From Streptomyces cyanogenus (GTDB lineage: Bacteria > Actinomycetota > Actinomycetes > Streptomycetales > Streptomycetaceae): 64,000 bases of DNA. The position numbers were made by a program, and so were the translations under genes. Positions within the stretch are counted from its first letter, which is position 1. Every line of letters begins with the position of its first letter. Shown here piece by piece: positions 61,827 to 64,000 of the stretch. Location of the stretch: positions 8,160,001 to 8,224,000 of the forward strand of contig NZ_CP071839.1 of assembly GCF_017526105.1 (NCBI RefSeq). Direction: 5' to 3'. The notes below the pieces were generated by a model that did no database searches, was not told where the DNA came from, and was given only the letters and a program-made list of their open reading frames with translations.

Positions 61827-63014
61827 ATGCAGAGAAGCAAGGGGATCAAGCGAACACAGTTCCTGGCCGGCCTGGCGTCCGCGGGGCTGGCCGCGGCGGT
61901 GCTGCCGTCCGGCCGGGCCGGGGCCGCCGCCGTGCTGCCGTCCGGCCCCGCCGGGGGCGCGCACCGCGGACTGCGCCACCGCGGGGTCGTGTACACCGTG
62001 GGCAAGGGCGAGACACCGGGTACGGCGTTCAGCGCGGCCCGCATGCGGGCGGACCTCCGGGTCATCCGCGACGAGCTGTACGCCGACACCGTCGACGTGA
62101 CGGGGGATGGGGTGGAACGACTCACGGCCACCGCCGCCGAGGCGGCCGAACGGGGTCTGCGCGTCTGGCTCCAGCCGACGCTCGGCGACGTACCGGAGCG
62201 GGACATCCTGGAACACCTCGCCGAGACCGGCCGGTTCGCGGAGCGGCTGCGCCGGCAGGGAGCGGCGGTGGACCTCAGCGTGGGCTGTGAGTTCTGGCTG
62301 TACGTGCCCGGGATCGTACCCGGCGACACCGCCTTCGAGCGCATCCGGAACCTGCTGGCCGGCCGGGTGGACCCCGTGGCGATGCAGCGCCGCCTGGACC
62401 GCTTCACGGCGACGGCCGCCGCGGTCGGCCGGTCCGTCTTCCACGGCCGGCTCGGCTATGCCGCCGCCCAGGAAGACGAGGTCGACTGGCGCCTCTTCGA
62501 CATCGTGGGTATCGACTACTACTCGTACTTCCCCGATCCTGCCGACCACGTAAGGGAGTTGAGCCGCCATCTGCGGTGGGGCAAGCCGGTGGCCGTCACC
62601 GAGTTCGGCACCTGCGCCTACGTCGGGGCGCCCGAGGCCGGCGGGATGGGCTGGGACGTCGTCGACCACGACAAGAAGCCCGAGGAGATCAAGGGCGACC
62701 TGGTCCGCAGCGAGCGCACGCAGGCGGCCTACCTCACGCAACTCCTCGACGTGTTCTCCACGGTGGACCTGTACGCGGCGATGGCCTACGAGTTCGTGAG
62801 CCCGGACGCCCCGTACCGCCCGGACGACCCGCGGCACGACCTCGACATGGCGAGCTACGCCATCACCAGGACCGTCAAGGACCGCCCGGACGACCCGGAG
62901 TCCGGCTGGCACTGGGAACCGAAGCAGGCCTTCCACGCCCTGGCCCGCCGCTACCGGGACAGCTCGCGTCAGGCACGAGGCCTGTTCCCGGAGGAGGCAC
63001 CGGGCCCGAGGTGA
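61827..63014 (+). CDS. Secreted TIM-barrel glycosidase-like protein
   Basis: 395 residues; ATG with AGGGTGAC 5 bases upstream. The N-terminus KGIKRTQFLAGLASAGLAAAVLPSG has a basic, Tat-like signal (one Arg pair is missing). The segment AAVLPSG is repeated after 15 residues. The mature chain alternates strands and helices, with VGCEFWLYVPG at strand 4 and PVAVTEFGTCAYVG near strand 7. The Glu residues at these two positions match the acid/base and nucleophile of clan GH-A glycosidases. Some related proteins are labelled 'abortive infection', which I cannot support. Probably an extracellular glycoside hydrolase of unknown specificity. Confidence 0.72.
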   Translation: MQRSKGIKRTQFLAGLASAGLAAAVLPSGRAGAAAVLPSGPAGGAHRGLRHRGVVYTVGKGETPGTAFSAARMRADLRVIRDELYADTVDVTGDGVERLTATAAEAAERGLRVWLQPTLGDVPERDILEHLAETGRFAERLRRQGAAVDLSVGCEFWLYVPGIVPGDTAFERIRNLLAGRVDPVAMQRRLDRFTATAAAVGRSVFHGRLGYAAAQEDEVDWRLFDIVGIDYYSYFPDPADHVRELSRHLRWGKPVAVTEFGTCAYVGAPEAGGMGWDVVDHDKKPEEIKGDLVRSERTQAAYLTQLLDVFSTVDLYAAMAYEFVSPDAPYRPDDPRHDLDMASYAITRTVKDRPDDPESGWHWEPKQAFHALARRYRDSSRQARGLFPEEAPGPR

Positions 63015-63370
63015 ATGCGCCGGGCCGAGGTGAGTCCCCAAGGATGCACCTCACCGCCACCGGGAACGAGTCGCCGCCGTGCACGCCGGCGCCGGCCGGG
63101 CGGCTCGTGCGTGGACGGCCGTGCACAGTGCGCCGGGGTCGTCTGTTCGGAGGACCGTTCGGCTCGCCGCGCGGCCGTCGTCCGCCCGGGGTCACATGAT
63201 GCGTGCATGGCCAGGGCTCAGTCTCAGTCTCCCACCGACGGCCGCTCCGGCCGCGCCCATCGGACCGGCCACGCCCGCCGGACGCGGACGTGCGGAGGCA
63301 ACGTGCGAGCAGATCTTCCGGCGGGTGTCGCCCCCGGCCGGGAGATGGACGGCAGGCGACGGCACGTGGC
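63015..63370. other. Spacer before furA
   Basis: About 355 bases without a credible gene. The first 20 bases repeat the stop-codon motif of the upstream gene: CCGAGGTGA at 63006-63014 and again at 63025-63033. The remainder is GC-rich and low-complexity up to the AT-rich furA promoter. Confidence 0.45.
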
Positions 63371-63422
63371 CAAAATTGCATTGTTCGTTTTCTTGAACCT
63401 CTCGTGTTTATGAGGATAGGTT
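63371..63422 (+). promoter_or_regulatory. furA promoter, probably giving a leaderless transcript
   Basis: An abruptly AT-rich stretch (63371-63420) holds TTGAAC (63393-63398) and TAGGTT (63417-63422) at an 18-base spacing. The -10 box ends only 7 bases before the furA ATG, so transcription would begin at or next to the start codon, as known for furA-katG/catC operons of mycobacteria and Streptomyces. No ribosome site is present. TGTTCG...TTGAAC (63382-63398) is a GTTC/GAAC dyad that could be the FurA autoregulatory site. Confidence 0.65.
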
Positions 63423-63429
63423 CGCCGTC

Positions 63430-63867
63430 ATGACCGCCTCCCCGAGACCGACCACCGCCGAGGAACTCCGCGGTGCCGGCCTGCGCGTGACGGCAGCCCG
63501 CGTCGCGCTGCTGGAGACCGTCCGGGACGGCGACCACCTCGGCGTCGAGGCGATCGCCGCCCGAGTCCGCGATCGCGTGGGCCACATCTCCGTGCAAGCC
63601 GTCTACGAGGCCCTGCACGCGCTCACCGCCGCGGGTCTCGTGCGCCGTATCGAGCCGGCCGGCCATCCGGCCCTGTTCGAGGGGCGCGTGGGCGACAACC
63701 ACCACCACATCGTCTGCCGGTCCTGCGGTGCCGTCGCCGACGTCGACTGTGCCGTCGGCGACGCGCCCTGCCTGACCGCCGCGGACGACCACGGCTTCGC
63801 CATCGACGAGGCCGAGGTCGTGTACTGGGGCGTGTGCCCCGACTGTTCCACCGGCCGCAGTTCCTGA
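63430..63867 (+). CDS. furA: FurA-type redox-sensing repressor
   Basis: 145 residues of the Fur family. An N-terminal winged helix (GLRVTAARVALLETV, HLGVEAIAARVRD, ISVQAVYEALHALTAAGLVRRIE) binds DNA. The metal region has DNHHHIVCRSCGAVADVD and a C-terminal CPDC pair, giving the CxxC pairs of a structural zinc or thiol switch. FurA homologues repress the adjacent catalase-peroxidase gene and are inactivated by peroxide. The katG start follows 33 bases after the stop. The promoter shows no leader. Confidence 0.93.
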   Translation: MTASPRPTTAEELRGAGLRVTAARVALLETVRDGDHLGVEAIAARVRDRVGHISVQAVYEALHALTAAGLVRRIEPAGHPALFEGRVGDNHHHIVCRSCGAVADVDCAVGDAPCLTAADDHGFAIDEAEVVYWGVCPDCSTGRSS

Positions 63868-63900
63868 GCACCGAGTTCCGCACAGTTCGGAAGGATTGCC

Positions 63901-64000
63901 ATGACTGAGAACCACGACGCGATCGTCACAGACGCGAAGTCGGAGGAGGGGAGCGGCGGTTGCCCCGTCGCGCATGACCGGGCCCTGCACCCGACCCAGG
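63901..64000 (+). CDS. katG: Catalase-peroxidase KatG (3' partial, N-terminus only)
   Basis: The frame opens with MTENHDAIVTDAKSEEGSGG and continues CPVAHDRALHPTQ, running out of the window at base 100 of the gene. The start segment ending in CPVAHxRxxHPTQ is characteristic of Streptomyces catalase-peroxidases (catC in S. coelicolor). GGAAGG lies about 9 bases upstream. It follows furA, giving the conserved furA-katG operon. Only 33 residues are seen, so heme and catalytic residues are not visible. Confidence 0.85.
   Translation, partial: MTENHDAIVTDAKSEEGSGGCPVAHDRALHPTQ

Overview
The window is very GC-rich actinobacterial DNA with all the habits of a Streptomyces chromosome: strong third-position GC bias, frequent GTG starts, GGAGG-type ribosome sites, many secreted hydrolases, SpoIIE-type phosphatases, an HTH/DUF5753 regulator beside a DUF574 methyltransferase, an RsbRST stressosome module and a furA-katG pair. 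I saw no tRNA, rRNA, CRISPR, transposase or phage gene. It looks like accessory chromosome, probably arm-proximal, because ordinary genes alternate with six broken ones.

Layout. 1-6.7 kb: end of a sortase-anchored DUF1996 surface protein, a truncated acetyltransferase, a lipoprotein, a methyltransferase, a small flavodoxin-family protein, remains of a PlsC-like acyltransferase, then a ketosynthase-desaturase pair. 6.9-13 kb: acetyltransferase, HTH regulator with DUF574 methyltransferase, secreted proteins including a GDPD phosphodiesterase and an NPP1 (necrosis-inducing-like) protein. 13-19 kb: membrane SpoIIE phosphatase, a translationally coupled nucleotidyltransferase-BON-metallophosphoesterase operon, an MFS transporter and an aldo/keto reductase behind a MerR-type promoter. 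19.3-22.7 kb: pyruvate carboxylase, followed by a wrecked caspase-like gene. 23-30 kb: secreted carbohydrate-active block (beta-propeller, PL7 alginate lyase, GH18 chitinase with DasR-like repeats, GH31). 30-36 kb: a broken SDR, an intact SDR with divergent MmyB-type regulator, a broken PAS gene, an MFS transporter and a Ppx/GppA phosphatase. 36-45 kb: FAD monooxygenase, propeller/ricin lectin protein, degenerate IMPase-like protein, cytokinin-dehydrogenase-like flavoprotein, CBM32-beta-helix protein and an AraC regulator. 45-51 kb: ANTAR protein, M20 hydrolase divergent from an Orn/Lys/Arg-type decarboxylase, HPII-type catalase. 51.4-55.8 kb: five-gene stressosome operon rsbR-rsbS-rsbT-(ATPase/PP2C)-(GAF/PP2C), overlapping throughout. 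55.8-64 kb: acyltransferase, acetyltransferase, MFS transporter running into a broken DUF1062 gene, coiled-coil protein, GH-like secreted protein, and furA-katG at the right edge.

Themes. Two catalases, FurA and the stressosome cascade give an oxidative and general stress theme on the right half. The middle is polysaccharide foraging (alginate, chitin, alpha-glucans) with recognisable operator candidates. Two less usual patterns stand out. Six genes carry internal deletions, truncations or frameshifts. Four genes have their stop-codon motif repeated one or more times in the downstream spacer.
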